Below, piece after piece: positions 18,488-27,437 of a stretch of DNA of 64,000 nt. The notes under the pieces were generated by a model that searched no databases, had not been told where the DNA came from, and worked only from the letters and a program-made list of their open reading frames with translations. Position 1 is the stretch's first letter; every line of letters begins with the position of its first letter. Origin of the DNA: Bacteroidota bacterium (lineage in GTDB: Bacteria > Bacteroidota > Bacteroidia > Chitinophagales > BACL12); NCBI GenBank assembly GCA_016706865.1, contig JADJIS010000001.1, positions 682,001-746,000 on the forward strand, written 5' to 3'. The translations under genes and the position numbers were made by a program.

Positions 18488-20682
18488 TTAGCTACTTCAC
18501 TCATAAACTTAATATGCAATAACCTCAACTCTTCAAATTCCAATCCTTCATCACTCAGATCATTAAATGCTTTTTTCAGATCTGCAGTTTTCATGTCGAT
18601 AAAATAATCGTGCACTGTTTCCTGTATATCTTCTTCAATAAGATCATCGAGATAATAATTGAGACCTAATTTTGTTCCGGAGGAAACGATGGTTTCAATC
18701 TCATCTATAAAATCAGGGAAATTTAATCCTATGGTTTTTGCAATATCAGGTAAAGGCATTTTTTTATCTATTAATTGAATGATCTTCACCTTGTGTGCCG
18801 ATTTATTCACCACCTGTTTCATTACGAATTCAGATGGTTTTTCAATTTCATTTTCCTCTACATAAATACTGATAAGCTCCAAAAATTCCTTTCCGTATTT
18901 ATCTGCTTTTCCTTTACTTACACCCGAAATTTTTACCATTTCATCCATTGTTTCAGGATACATGGTTGCCATTTCTTCCAACGAATTTTCGGAGAAAATA
19001 ACGTAAGGTGGTAATCCGGCTTCTTTCGCAAGACGTTCGCGCAAAGAAGTTAAAAGATCCATCAATAAAGGATCCAATACACTTTTTCCTGCAGCATTAT
19101 CTAAATCGATATCAGTGGTATCTGTTTCGTAATCGTGATTTAAGGATATCATCACCGATTTAGGATGTTTAATAAAATCTCTTCCCTTATCCGTTAATTT
19201 AATTAAGCCATATTGTTCAATATCCTTATAAACAAATTCATTTAATAAACACTGACGTAAAATAGAATTCCAGAAATGATCATCCTTTTCTTTTCCAACA
19301 CCGAAAAGTTCAATCTTATCGTGACGATAATTTTGATTTTCGGTTGTACTTTTTCCTACCAACAGATCAACCAAATATGGAATATGATGATTTTCATTTA
19401 CGAAGTCAACTATTTTTAATGCATTCTGCACATATTCTTTTCCTTCAATTTTTTCTTTAGGTTTTAAGCAGTTGTCGCAACTTCCACAATTCTCCTGACC
19501 ATATTCCTCCCCAAAATAAAATAATAAAAATCTTCTTCTGCACACACTTGTTTCGGCGTAAGCAGCAGTTTCGGCGAGTAATTGCGCACCCATTTCGCGT
19601 TCGGCTAGGGGTTTATCGCGCATGAATTTTTCTAATTTTTCTATATCCTTATAACTATAGAAAGCGATACATTTTCCTTCCAATCCATCGCGACCTGCGC
19701 GACCTGTTTCCTGATAATAATTTTCTATGGATTTCGGAATATCAAAGTGAATTACAAAACGCACATCCGGTTTATCAATTCCCATTCCGAATGCAATTGT
19801 TGCAACAATTATCTGGTGATCCTGCATTAAAAATCGGTCCTGAACTTCAGGCCTTGTTTGCGCATCCATTCCCGCATGATATGCACCGGCTTTTATTCCG
19901 TTTATCGTGAGAATTTTTGCAATATCTTCTGTGGATTTTCTATTCAGACAATAAACAATTCCCGATTTTTTCGGATTTTCTTTAATAAAACGAACGATCT
20001 GTTTTATTGCATATTCCTTGGTTCTTTTCGGACGAATTTCATAATATAAATTCGGACGGTTGAAGGAGGAAATAAATATGTTGGGATCCTGCAGATCGAG
20101 ATTCTTTTTAATATCACTCTGCACCTTTGGTGTTGCGGTAGCAGTAAGTGCAATAATAGGGATACGATCATTTATCGTTTCTATCATTGTGCGTATCTGG
20201 CGGTATTCCGGGCGGAAATCGTGTCCCCATTCTGAAATACAATGGGCTTCATCCACCCCAACAAAAGAAACTTTTATCCCTTTAAAAAATTCGATATTTT
20301 CTTCTTTTTTAAGTGTTTCCGGGGCTACGTATAACATTTTAGTGCGTCCTTCGGTAATATCCGCCTTTACTTTTTTAACCATTTGTCGGTTAAGGGAGGA
20401 ATTTAAAAAGTGGGCAATATCGTTGTTGCTGCTATAGCTGCGCACAAGATCTACCTGATTTTTCATCAGCGCGATGAGTGGAGATACAATGATAGCGGTG
20501 CCCTCCAGCATCAGCGCCGGCAATTGATAACAAAGCGACTTCCCACCTCCCGTAGGCATTAATACCAGGGTGTCTTTTCCCGCCAGCAAACTTTCAATGA
20601 TCTCTTCCTGATTTCCCTTAAACGAGTCAAAACCAAAATACTCTTTAAGTGCTTCCTTAATTGTCATGTTAGATACTTCCAT
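18484..20682 (-). CDS. recQ: ATP-dependent DNA helicase RecQ
   Basis: A 3'-5' superfamily 2 helicase of 732 residues for recombination repair and replication restart. Walker A MPTGGGKSLCYQLPA, the DEAH box VDEAHCISEWGHDFRP, motif III ALTATATP and the helicase C-domain (YYQETGRAGRDG) are all present. Next come the RecQ zinc-binding cysteines (CRRR then CGSCDNC), a winged-helix RQC domain, and an HRDC domain (about residues 520-600, LRERLAKEAGLPPYVIFSENSLEEMA). About 100 extra C-terminal residues form a helix-turn-helix-like tail common in Bacteroidota RecQ. The start at 20682 (MEVSNMTIKEALKEYFG) could equally be the Met six codons later. Divergent from manC. Intact reading frame throughout. 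Confidence 0.95.
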   Translation of the reverse strand: MEVSNMTIKEALKEYFGFDSFKGNQEEIIESLLAGKDTLVLMPTGGGKSLCYQLPALMLEGTAIIVSPLIALMKNQVDLVRSYSSNNDIAHFLNSSLNRQMVKKVKADITEGRTKMLYVAPETLKKEENIEFFKGIKVSFVGVDEAHCISEWGHDFRPEYRQIRTMIETINDRIPIIALTATATPKVQSDIKKNLDLQDPNIFISSFNRPNLYYEIRPKRTKEYAIKQIVRFIKENPKKSGIVYCLNRKSTEDIAKILTINGIKAGAYHAGMDAQTRPEVQDRFLMQDHQIIVATIAFGMGIDKPDVRFVIHFDIPKSIENYYQETGRAGRDGLEGKCIAFYSYKDIEKLEKFMRDKPLAEREMGAQLLAETAAYAETSVCRRRFLLFYFGEEYGQENCGSCDNCLKPKEKIEGKEYVQNALKIVDFVNENHHIPYLVDLLVGKSTTENQNYRHDKIELFGVGKEKDDHFWNSILRQCLLNEFVYKDIEQYGLIKLTDKGRDFIKHPKSVMISLNHDYETDTTDIDLDNAAGKSVLDPLLMDLLTSLRERLAKEAGLPPYVIFSENSLEEMATMYPETMDEMVKISGVSKGKADKYGKEFLELISIYVEENEIEKPSEFVMKQVVNKSAHKVKIIQLIDKKMPLPDIAKTIGLNFPDFIDEIETIVSSGTKLGLNYYLDDLIEEDIQETVHDYFIDMKTADLKKAFNDLSDEGLEFEELRLLHIKFMSEVAN

Positions 20683-20728
20683 CCTCTCTGTTCAGTTTAT
20701 GTTTATTTTAAACAAGTTCGTTTTGGGG

Positions 20729-20736
20729 TATATTTG
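20729..20736 (+). promoter_or_regulatory. Possible Bacteroidota -7 promoter element for manC
   Basis: TATATTTG fits the TAnnTTTG -7 consensus of Bacteroidota SigA. It lies 123 bp upstream of the manC ATG in the divergent recQ-manC spacer. A TTG -33 box is not at the ideal distance, so the call is tentative. Confidence 0.4.
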
Positions 20737-20858
20737 TCGCTGAAAGTAAACCGTATCCCAAAACACTTACGGTTAACCTTCCGAATTAGAATCGTCTTCT
20801 AAATATAAATAATTTTTATAAAACAGTTCTCTTTAGTAGAAATTTATCATCAGCGGCA

Positions 20859-21938
20859 ATGAGTAAAGTTTATGTGGCTATAATGGCCGGAGGCATTGGG
20901 AGCAGGTTTTGGCCTGAGAGTAGAATAAAAAAACCAAAACAGTTTTTAGATATTCTAAACACGGGTGAAACGCTGATTCAAACAACCTATAACCGTTTTT
21001 TAAAAATAGCTGACAAAGATAATATTTTCATCGTAACAAATGAACAATATGTATCAATTATTAATGAGCAGCTTCCGGGGGTTGATAAATCGCGCATTTT
21101 AGCGGAGCCGATGCGGAAAAATACTGCTCCTTGCATTGCTTATGCATGCCATAAAATTGCCAGTATTGAACCAGACGCAAATATTATAATTGCTCCCAGC
21201 GATCATTTAATGTTAAATGAGGAAAAATTTCTTTATGTTTTACTGGAAGCACTTGAATACACCGAAAATATGGATGTATTGGTTACACTGGGCATAAAAC
21301 CGAGTCGCCCCGACACCGGATATGGTTACATTCAATTTGATGAGACCGTTGTGCACAGAGATATTCATAAGGTAAAGACCTTCACCGAAAAACCAGACAT
21401 GGAATTAGCCCGCACTTTTATAAAAAGCGGCGATTTTCTTTGGAATTCAGGCATTTTTATTTGGAATGCAAAAGCCATTATGGCGGCATTCAATAAATAC
21501 CAACAAGATATTCATCAGGCGTTCTGGGCTGCCAGAAAGGCTTTTGGAAAAAAAGATGAAACTCGTTTGATGGAAAAGGCTTATAGTATTTGTCCGAATA
21601 TTTCCATCGACTATGCAATAATGGAGCAGGCAGATAATGTTTTTGTGATTCCCGCAGCTTTCGGATGGAGCGACCTTGGAACCTGGGCAAGCTTATGGGA
21701 AAATTATGAAAAAGACTACTACGGAAATGCCGTAAAAGGTAAAAATGTAATGATCTACGATTCCACAAACTGCATGGTTATGGTGCCCGATAAAAAATTA
21801 GTAATTCTACAAGGCCTCGAAGACTACATCGTTATTGACACCGGCGACGCCCTCCTCATCTGCAAAAAAGACAAGGAACAGGAGATAAAGGAGATGACTG
21901 CGGATATTAAGAGGAAGGAGTTGGATGAATACCTTTGA
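20859..21938 (+). CDS. manC: Mannose-1-phosphate guanylyltransferase
   Basis: Makes GDP-mannose from mannose-1-phosphate and GTP for surface polysaccharide and GDP-fucose synthesis, in the cytoplasm. The nucleotidyltransferase signature IMAGGIGSRFWPESRIKKPKQF is at the N terminus (split here: AGGIGSRFWPES then KKPKQF). The sugar-phosphate site FTEKPD and the NSGIFIWNA segment are also present, as are FGWSDLGTW and the beta-helix-like end VIDTGDALLI. The 359-residue length fits the stand-alone enzyme without a phosphomannose isomerase domain. No glycan cluster surrounds it. It is followed within 4 bp by a heptamer repeat array. Confidence 0.94.
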   Translation: MSKVYVAIMAGGIGSRFWPESRIKKPKQFLDILNTGETLIQTTYNRFLKIADKDNIFIVTNEQYVSIINEQLPGVDKSRILAEPMRKNTAPCIAYACHKIASIEPDANIIIAPSDHLMLNEEKFLYVLLEALEYTENMDVLVTLGIKPSRPDTGYGYIQFDETVVHRDIHKVKTFTEKPDMELARTFIKSGDFLWNSGIFIWNAKAIMAAFNKYQQDIHQAFWAARKAFGKKDETRLMEKAYSICPNISIDYAIMEQADNVFVIPAAFGWSDLGTWASLWENYEKDYYGNAVKGKNVMIYDSTNCMVMVPDKKLVILQGLEDYIVIDTGDALLICKKDKEQEIKEMTADIKRKELDEYL

Positions 21939-21941
21939 TTT

Positions 21942-22074
21942 GTTCTGGGTTCTGAGTTCTGGGTTCTGGGTTCGGGGTTCGGGGTTCTGAGTTCTGGGTT
22001 CAGGGTTCTGAGTTCTGAGTTCTGGGTTCGGGGTTCGGGGTTGGTTTACTCACTACTCACCACTCACCATTCCC
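21942..22074. repeat. Heptanucleotide arrays, GTTCTGR/GTTCGGG then TACTCAC types
   Basis: Fourteen units of GTTCTGA, GTTCTGG or GTTCGGG run from 21942 to 22039, followed by four units of the TACTCAC type (22047-22074). The array begins 4 bp after the manC stop. The remainder of the 597-bp spacer, up to 22535, is AT-rich; it contains no ORF of note and must carry the promoter of the beta-barrel gene. Confidence 0.88.
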
Positions 22075-22535
22075 CCAGAGAATGTTTCCTTTTTGTTAAT
22101 TGAAAATTTAATTCGGAGTGAAACCGCCCAATGGTACAAACTGTGACTGAGACTGCGACTCCCCACTCCCCCCTCACCAAATGTTGATAATCCTGCATAT
22201 ATTTTGCCATTTTGTGACATGCCAATGAGGAGGATAAAAAGGAAGTAGATCAAAATTTTACAGCGAAATAAGCAACTTGCAATAAATCGATTTTTGATGA
22301 TTTACTGATAAAATCTATGTATAAACTTAAAAAATGCGATCGAATTACAATATTTGGAGCCAAACCATGCAATTTCTATGAAGAGTGAAATTTACTTTTC
22401 TATTCTACCCTGACTTTTGACCTTGATTAAATTTTTTCATTTTTGTGACATTTTCATGCTTTTATTTAACAAACAGAGGTATAAACTTTAGACTTGAGTT
22501 TATATTTTCGCCATTCAAAATCTAAAAAGTAAAGA

Positions 22536-23199
22536 ATGAAAAAAACGCTCACGCTCCTCTTGTGCGTAGTATCTATTGCTGCGAGTGCCCAGGAATTCCG
22601 TTATGGATTTTATCTTTCTCCCACAAAAAATACCTTTGTTCCGGAAGGTGACCTTTACACTCCATATGGAGAAAATGGAGGATTTCAATATGGAATATTA
22701 TTGGAACAAACATTTGGTAAGGGAGAACATATTGGGTTAGGTGCCGGAATAACCATGGATTATTTCCAAAGCGGATTAGAATCGCTTGAAGCAGGTCAAA
22801 ACAAGGATACAAAGAATTGGGATGTTCGTCCGCGATATATTGAAATTCCGGTTGCTGTCAAATTAAGAACAGGTCAACTTGGAAAACTCACTCCTTATTT
22901 ACAGGGAGGAATAACATATGCTTCTGCAATTCGTGCGAGAGGCGATTATACTTTAAATGGACAGGTATGATTCTGATCTCGATTATATTAATAAAGAAAA
23001 TCAGAACGGACTTATTTATTTACCTAAAAATTTGAGTATTGATCTTGGTATAGGAACAGAATTCGAAATAAAAGATGGTGCTTCTGTTTTTCTTGCATTT
23101 TATTTTAAAAATGGTATCATGAATGTGTGGGAAGATAATACCGATAAAGATGATATTTTCACTCGCCAGTTTGGCGTATCCATTGGTGGATTATTTTAA
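22536..23199 (+). CDS. Outer-membrane beta-barrel (porin-family) protein, frameshifted
   Basis: A 220-residue exported beta-barrel protein when repaired. The first part (22536-22970) carries a signal peptide ending ASAQ and barrel strands up to DYTLNGQ; the second part (22957-23199) continues in another frame with YDSDLDYINKENQNG and ends in a typical C-terminal Phe (SIGGLF). Removing one G at about 22964-22965 joins them as NGQYDSDLDY and gives exactly 221 codons. The intact 208-residue gene 109 bp downstream is a paralogue (both have Q-x-FRYG, VEGDLY-like, LRS/TGQL and FxNG-(I/V)), supporting the joined reading. Function is probably structural or transport, not assignable. It is either a recent pseudogene or a sequencing error. 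Confidence 0.72.
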
Positions 23200-23307
23200 T
23201 TTTTATACTTAATAATACATTGATCAGAAATAATAATATTTAAAAAATAATGGAAGATTAAATTAATATTTAATTGTATTAATTATCTCCTCTAAAAATA
23301 ATTTACA

Positions 23308-23934
23308 ATGAAAAAAATATTTGTCGTTTTATTTACTTTTATATCGCTTGTAGTAAATGCACAACAATTCAGATATGGTGGATTTATTGCACCACAAATA
23401 AGTTTCTGGAGCGTGGAAGGTGATCTTTATGCGAACAATGGGAATGGATTTGGTTATCAAATAGGAGTAATGGCCGATCAAACAATTGGAAGTAAAGAAA
23501 GATTTGCCATCTCCACAGGACTAACATGGAATGCAGCACCGGGAGGTTTTGTTTCCGCTTCATTACAAAATAACACGGGTAAAGAATGGCATTGGAAAGT
23601 AAATACTTTGGATATCCCAATTTCTATACGTTTGCGTTCTGATCAATTAAAGAAAACGGTATTATATGCGCAGTATGGTGTAAATATCGGTATTACCATG
23701 AGCACATCCATAAAAAATGAAAAGGGCAACGATGGTTCACAGGGATTCGAATACGAAAAAATAAACCCAAGTCTCGCAATGGGATTCGGTATCGAAAATC
23801 AAATCAATGATAAAATGACCTTATTAATTGGAACCTACTTTATTAATGGTGTTAAAAATATGATAATTGATGATGCCAATGATGATAATATGTTTCCACA
23901 GCAGGTGGGGTTAAAATGTGGGATACTCTTTTAA
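23308..23934 (+). CDS. Outer-membrane beta-barrel protein, intact paralogue
   Basis: A 208-residue exported protein with signal peptide MKKIFVVLFTFISLVVNAQ and alternating hydrophobic strands expected of an eight-stranded OmpW/OmpX-like barrel, ending in an aromatic residue (CGILF) that fits a BAM recognition signal. It is a tandem duplicate of the frameshifted gene just upstream. It may simply be the functional copy. No lipobox and no recognisable catalytic motif. The 86-bp tandem repeat begins about 90 bp after its stop. Confidence 0.8.
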   Translation: MKKIFVVLFTFISLVVNAQQFRYGGFIAPQISFWSVEGDLYANNGNGFGYQIGVMADQTIGSKERFAISTGLTWNAAPGGFVSASLQNNTGKEWHWKVNTLDIPISIRLRSDQLKKTVLYAQYGVNIGITMSTSIKNEKGNDGSQGFEYEKINPSLAMGFGIENQINDKMTLLIGTYFINGVKNMIIDDANDDNMFPQQVGLKCGILF

Positions 23935-24024
23935 GGTTTTTTGTTTACCCTATTATCTTTACCGCTGATTTTAAGGTGATTTAGTTGATTGCCATGATTT
24001 TGATTGAGGGTGGATTGGGATGTA

Positions 24025-24440
24025 TTCTCCTATTGATAATATGAATATGAATGATGCTTTTTTTAAAATTCATTACATGAATTTTTTGGGGTGATTTGGA
24101 TGGGGAGGTATTCTCCGAATTATGATATGAAGATGATTGATGCTTTTTTTAAAATTCATTACATGAATTTTTTGGGGTGATTTGGATGGGGAGGTATTCT
24201 CCGAATTATGATATGAAGATGATTGATGCCTTTTTTTAAAATTCATTACATGAATTTTTTGGGTGATTTGGATGGGGAGGTATTCTCCGAATTATGATAT
24301 GAAGATGATTGATGCTTTTTTTAAAATTCATTACATGAATTTTTTGGGGTGATTTGGATAGGGAGGTATTCTCCGAATTATGATATGAAGATGATTGATG
24401 TTTATTTAAAATTCATTACATGAATTTTTTGGGGTGAAAT
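24025..24440. repeat. 86-bp tandem repeat, about five copies, each with an internal palindrome
   Basis: TATTCTCC words recur at about 24023, 24109, 24195, 24281 and 24367, an exact 86-bp period. The inner copies are nearly identical (TATTCTCCGAATTATGATA then GAAGATGATTGATGC), while the first and last have diverged. Each unit contains the palindrome AAAATTCAT-TAC-ATGAATTTT, a 9-bp stem with a 3-nt loop, followed by a G-rich GGGGTGATTTGGAT. The last unit abuts the 3' end of the GxxExxY gene. There are no spacers of variable sequence, so it is not CRISPR. It fills the 505-bp gap 23935-24439, which has no ORF. Confidence 0.92.
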
Positions 24441-24847
24441 TATTGAGGGGGAATGATATTGTTGAATTTTGAATTTATGAGGCGTTTGAATTGAAGGCTT
24501 TTTGCTCCAAAATTGATGAGGAGGCCTACTTCGAGGTTATAGACCTCCAGGTAATTAATTGCTTGACTAAGATCGCCTTCGTCCATTTTACTTACGGCTT
24601 TTGTTTCTACGGAGACTACTTTTTCTACTAAAAAATCAGCTCTTCTTGTTCCTACTTTATGAAATTTATAATATACTTGCATTTCCTGTTCCCGACTGAA
24701 ATTCAATCCTTGTAATTCCATTTCAATTGCGAGTGCCCGCTGATAGATCCTTTCCTGAAATCCATTTCCCAATATCTTGTGTACTTCCATTGCACAGCCA
24801 ATAATTTTTGCTGTGATGTCAGAGTATTTGTACTTTTCGTTTATCAT
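24440..24847 (-). CDS. GxxExxY family protein
   Basis: A 135-residue protein with the motif that names the family: HKILGNGFQERIYQRAL, containing G-F-Q-E-R-I-Y. It continues with a PD-(D/E)xK nuclease-like core: ADFLVE (the D), VSVETKA (E-x-K) and a C-terminal NYLEVYNLEVGLLINFG. These residues are those expected of the restriction-endonuclease-like fold, but the role of the family is unknown. Its members are frequent in Bacteroidota and often appear in repeats-rich or mobile surroundings; here it sits next to an 86-bp tandem repeat. A nuclease function is therefore an inference. Confidence 0.88.
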   Translation of the reverse strand: MINEKYKYSDITAKIIGCAMEVHKILGNGFQERIYQRALAIEMELQGLNFSREQEMQVYYKFHKVGTRRADFLVEKVVSVETKAVSKMDEGDLSQAINYLEVYNLEVGLLINFGAKSLQFKRLINSKFNNIIPPQ

Positions 24848-25006
24848 AATTTTTCAAAAATAATGATATGTACAAGCTATATTTAATTATGGAAAAGATA
24901 GTCGGCTCAAAAAAATTAAATCGGATATACTTATATTATAAAAGAAGTCTGGATAGAAATAGTTTCATATTTCTTTTGTGTTATTTTTTACAATTTCTAA
25001 AATAAA

Positions 25007-25363
25007 TTACTCGACCACCAAAATAAAATCCTGATCCGGGGTATTACCACTCACTTCCCAATCAGCATTATTTACACCTTCATATACCAGTGAATCTCCG
25101 TTTGCAGTTAAAGCAAATACTTTGAAATCGGTAAAAAAATTGCTCGGCATCACATGCCCGCCTGTTCCTTCTGTAACCGAATAAACATGATTTACCAAAC
25201 CCGCTTCTACCAGACTATCTAAAAAATTTATTGGTTCATTGTTAAAGCTAGCAGTGAGCTTCAGATCGGTTGTGGTTTTATTATCAATAAAATAAACGCC
25301 TTTAGCCATTGGTTCATTGGTGCAGGAAATAAATGCAAGAAGCGGAATTAATAATATTTTCAT
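25007..25363 (-). CDS. Small lipoprotein with GGHVxPSNFFT motif, copy 1
   Basis: A 118-residue predicted lipoprotein with signal LIPLLAFISC (lipobox ISC) and mature TNEPMAKG. It shares with the gene at 26566 the pattern G-(V/L)-Y-(F/Y)-I-(D/G)-N, LDS-(L/I)-V-E, EG-(T/S)-GGHV-x-PSNFFT-(D/E)-F and SL-(V/I)-Y-(E/Q)-GV-x-N-x-DWE. The GGHV and SNFF block is the most conserved part and probably a binding surface. No named family is recognised. It follows the TPR gene by 17 nt on the same strand and is likely co-transcribed with it. Confidence 0.72.
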   Translation of the reverse strand: MKILLIPLLAFISCTNEPMAKGVYFIDNKTTTDLKLTASFNNEPINFLDSLVEAGLVNHVYSVTEGTGGHVMPSNFFTDFKVFALTANGDSLVYEGVNNADWEVSGNTPDQDFILVVE

Positions 25364-25380
25364 ATAAAATAATTGAAGTT

Positions 25381-26460
25381 TTATTTTTCCATCATTTCTT
25401 TAAAAATAAGATAGGTATTAAAACAAATTTCACTTTTTTGATTAGTGGTTATATGGGTAACATGAATTTTATCCGCCATTAATCCCGCACAGGTGGTTAT
25501 GTCAACAGCACCGGTTTTTTTATAGTCCAAATACTTTAGTAAAGTATATTCTTCCTTTAACCACAGGGTAACATAGGGTTTATCGCAACTTCCATCACCC
25601 GTATATAACATTGCGTTTAAAATACTGTGCAGTTTTTTCAGATTTTCTTCTGCACGTTCTTCGTCATCAAGATTTCTGTGTGCATAAATTAATTCTTTGT
25701 ATAATGCTGGTAATAAAGGATTGGTTTCCAACAATTTGTTTGCTTCGGTAATTGCCTCCGTAAATTTTTTTTCATCATTCAATTTAAAAACAACATCCGC
25801 TTCCGCCGTATATGGATTGTATTCAGGCTTTTGGGTAAATCCAATTAATAACATGTACACTTGTGCATCTGAAAGCTCCGTGCCTTTAATAAATTTTTCA
25901 ATTAATTTATCATAATTATATTCGGATTTTTTATCTGTGGTTTGAGCTATTAAATTGTCGAAGTCGATAACCTTTGCATAATCCGGAGCTTTTGGGTGTA
26001 ATGGATTTGGCGCCTTTCCATAATCACTTAATTGCGTAATTTTCTGATTTGCAGAGAGATAGTTCTCGGTGGATTTTGCGCCATCCAGCAGATCATTATC
26101 TTCAGGAAATATTTTTAAAGCTCTGGCATACAAAATTTTTGCAGCAGAATAATATTTCATTGTTTGAAGATATTTTCCATAATCAACAAAATAGATCACT
26201 TTTGAAGAATCGAATGAAAGTGCCTTTTCAAAATATTTCCATGCGTCTTTTTGTGCATTAAAGGTAAAACTTGCGGTTACGTTTCCATGCTTCCAATACA
26301 CTTCGGCACTATCGGGGTTTGTTTTGCGTTCGTTTTCAAATCGCAATTCCTCATCATCAAATAATTTGCTGTTTTTAGCATAATTGTCCACCTGCGCAAT
26401 TGCCAATTGACTTGTTATTATTAATGAAATGAATAATACATTTTGGAAGAGTTTTTTCAT
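25381..26460 (-). CDS. Exported TPR protein with DUF4919-like C-terminal region
   Basis: A 359-residue protein with signal peptide ending LAIAQ, two to three TPR motifs (about residues 50-135: EVYWKHGNVTASF, AWKYFEKALSFDSS, SAAKILYARALKIFPED), and a C-terminal domain from about 165 containing TEANKLLETNPLLPALYK and LNAMLYTGDGSCDKPYVTLW. The latter wording recalls DUF4919, a family I know only as common in Bacteroidota; the match is from memory and unverified. It is flanked by the two paralogous lipoproteins in the order copy 2, TPR, copy 1 and may scaffold or sense them. Cytoplasmic roles are excluded by the signal peptide. Confidence 0.7.
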   Translation of the reverse strand: MKKLFQNVLFISLIITSQLAIAQVDNYAKNSKLFDDEELRFENERKTNPDSAEVYWKHGNVTASFTFNAQKDAWKYFEKALSFDSSKVIYFVDYGKYLQTMKYYSAAKILYARALKIFPEDNDLLDGAKSTENYLSANQKITQLSDYGKAPNPLHPKAPDYAKVIDFDNLIAQTTDKKSEYNYDKLIEKFIKGTELSDAQVYMLLIGFTQKPEYNPYTAEADVVFKLNDEKKFTEAITEANKLLETNPLLPALYKELIYAHRNLDDEERAEENLKKLHSILNAMLYTGDGSCDKPYVTLWLKEEYTLLKYLDYKKTGAVDITTCAGLMADKIHVTHITTNQKSEICFNTYLIFKEMMEK

Positions 26461-26565
26461 TGGACTGTGGTAATTTTTATCAGGTGTAATTTATAAAGAT
26501 ACAAAACCAAAGATAAATCGATTTTTTATTAGAAAATAGGGTTTAAGATCGAATTAAAATTAATG

Positions 26566-26928
26566 TTATTCCAGGTTTAAAGTAGATTCAAAATAACCAA
26601 ATCGGTTTGATGTTTCCCAATCTTCATTTCTCACTCCTTGATAGATAAGTGAATCACCACCTGCTGTATTTGCATGTACAGTAAATTCCGTAAAGAAATT
26701 ACTAGGGTCAACATGTCCTCCGGATCCTTCTACTCCAGTATAAATCTTTTTAAATCTATTAAATTCTACAATACTATCCAATAAAACAATTTGTGTTTGG
26801 TTATAATAAGCTTTAATTTTCAAATCAAAGTTGGTATGGTTTCCAATATAATATAGCCCTGTGGTAGCAGGCTGTTTATTGCAAGCAAATTGGGTAATAA
26901 TTATTGTTGTTAGGAGGATATATTTCAT
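26566..26928 (-). CDS. Small lipoprotein with GGHVxPSNFFT motif, copy 2
   Basis: A 120-residue lipoprotein with lipobox FAC-NK (Cys16), and the same EGSGGHVDPSNFFTEF and SLIYQGVRNEDWE segments as the gene at 25007. The mature domain is short, probably one beta sandwich. A 105-nt spacer separates its end from the TPR gene start, so they may be one transcription unit. Function unknown. Confidence 0.7.
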   Translation of the reverse strand: MKYILLTTIIITQFACNKQPATTGLYYIGNHTNFDLKIKAYYNQTQIVLLDSIVEFNRFKKIYTGVEGSGGHVDPSNFFTEFTVHANTAGGDSLIYQGVRNEDWETSNRFGYFESTLNLE

Positions 26929-27130
26929 TGAGAAAAGTATAAAATAAATAAACCCAAATTTCTACTTTACAAAGTTAATAAATGGGTTTCTGGTTTTTGT
27001 GATACTAAACTTCAAAACACCTCGGTTCAAATAATTTCTAATGTTTGGGGAAATGAATTTATTTTACCCGGTAGATTCACTTTAGGCCACGGTTCTTGAT
27101 TCGATATGAGACGATAAAAAATTAAAGTAA

Positions 27131-27284
27131 GCATGTTAATTCGACTTCGCCCATCAGTGGCAGGTGAAAAACACCTGGCCACGGCGTACTTGGGAGGGTG
27201 TTTGTTGTTTCACTTTCGGTAAAACGAAAGTTTTATTCGAAGCTTCAATGTTACAAACTGCCCACTGCAAACTGTTGACTGCTC
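27131..27284. repeat. Dispersed intergenic repeat, copy A (hairpin plus ACTG heptamers)
   Basis: A hairpin GGCAGGTG-loop-CACCTGGCC (27160-27180) is followed by a second hairpin CTTTCG-GTAAAA-CGAAAG (27213-27230), then ATTCGAAG and degenerate ACTGCCC heptamers. A related sequence is at 30113-30405. The shared order of parts over about 150 bp marks a dispersed element, perhaps a MITE. It occupies most of the 356-bp gap 26929-27284; the rest is AT-rich without a gene. Confidence 0.75.
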
Positions 27285-27437
27285 TTATTCCGGTTTTATT
27301 TTAACAATTTTATTGTCGCGCATTACAACCAGTTCTGTTTTTTTGTATTTTTTAAATTCAAGCAGTCTTTCGTATGTTAACTCGAGGCCTTTTGAAATTT
27401 TATCGTAGAGTTCCATTTGTTCTTTAACTGTGGTCAT
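27285..27437 (-). CDS. Small 50-residue protein overlapping the zeta-toxin-like gene, candidate partner
   Basis: A 50-codon ORF starting ATG ACC ACA GTT (start at 27437), whose first 14 nt overlap the end of the zeta-like gene. The protein (MTTVKEQMELYDKISKGLEL, then YERLLEFKKYKKTELVVMRD) is charged and helical at the N terminus with a short beta end (NKIVKIKP). The overlap implies translational coupling. Zeta-type toxins are usually paired with a small epsilon-like protein, often upstream; here the small gene is downstream, so it could be an antitoxin, a specificity factor or unrelated. Not recognised as any known family. Confidence 0.6.
   Translation of the reverse strand: MTTVKEQMELYDKISKGLELTYERLLEFKKYKKTELVVMRDNKIVKIKPE

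Noticed and set aside
24025..24440. Possible CRISPR array
   Set aside because: Units are 86 bp and contiguous, with no unique spacers and no cas genes in the window.
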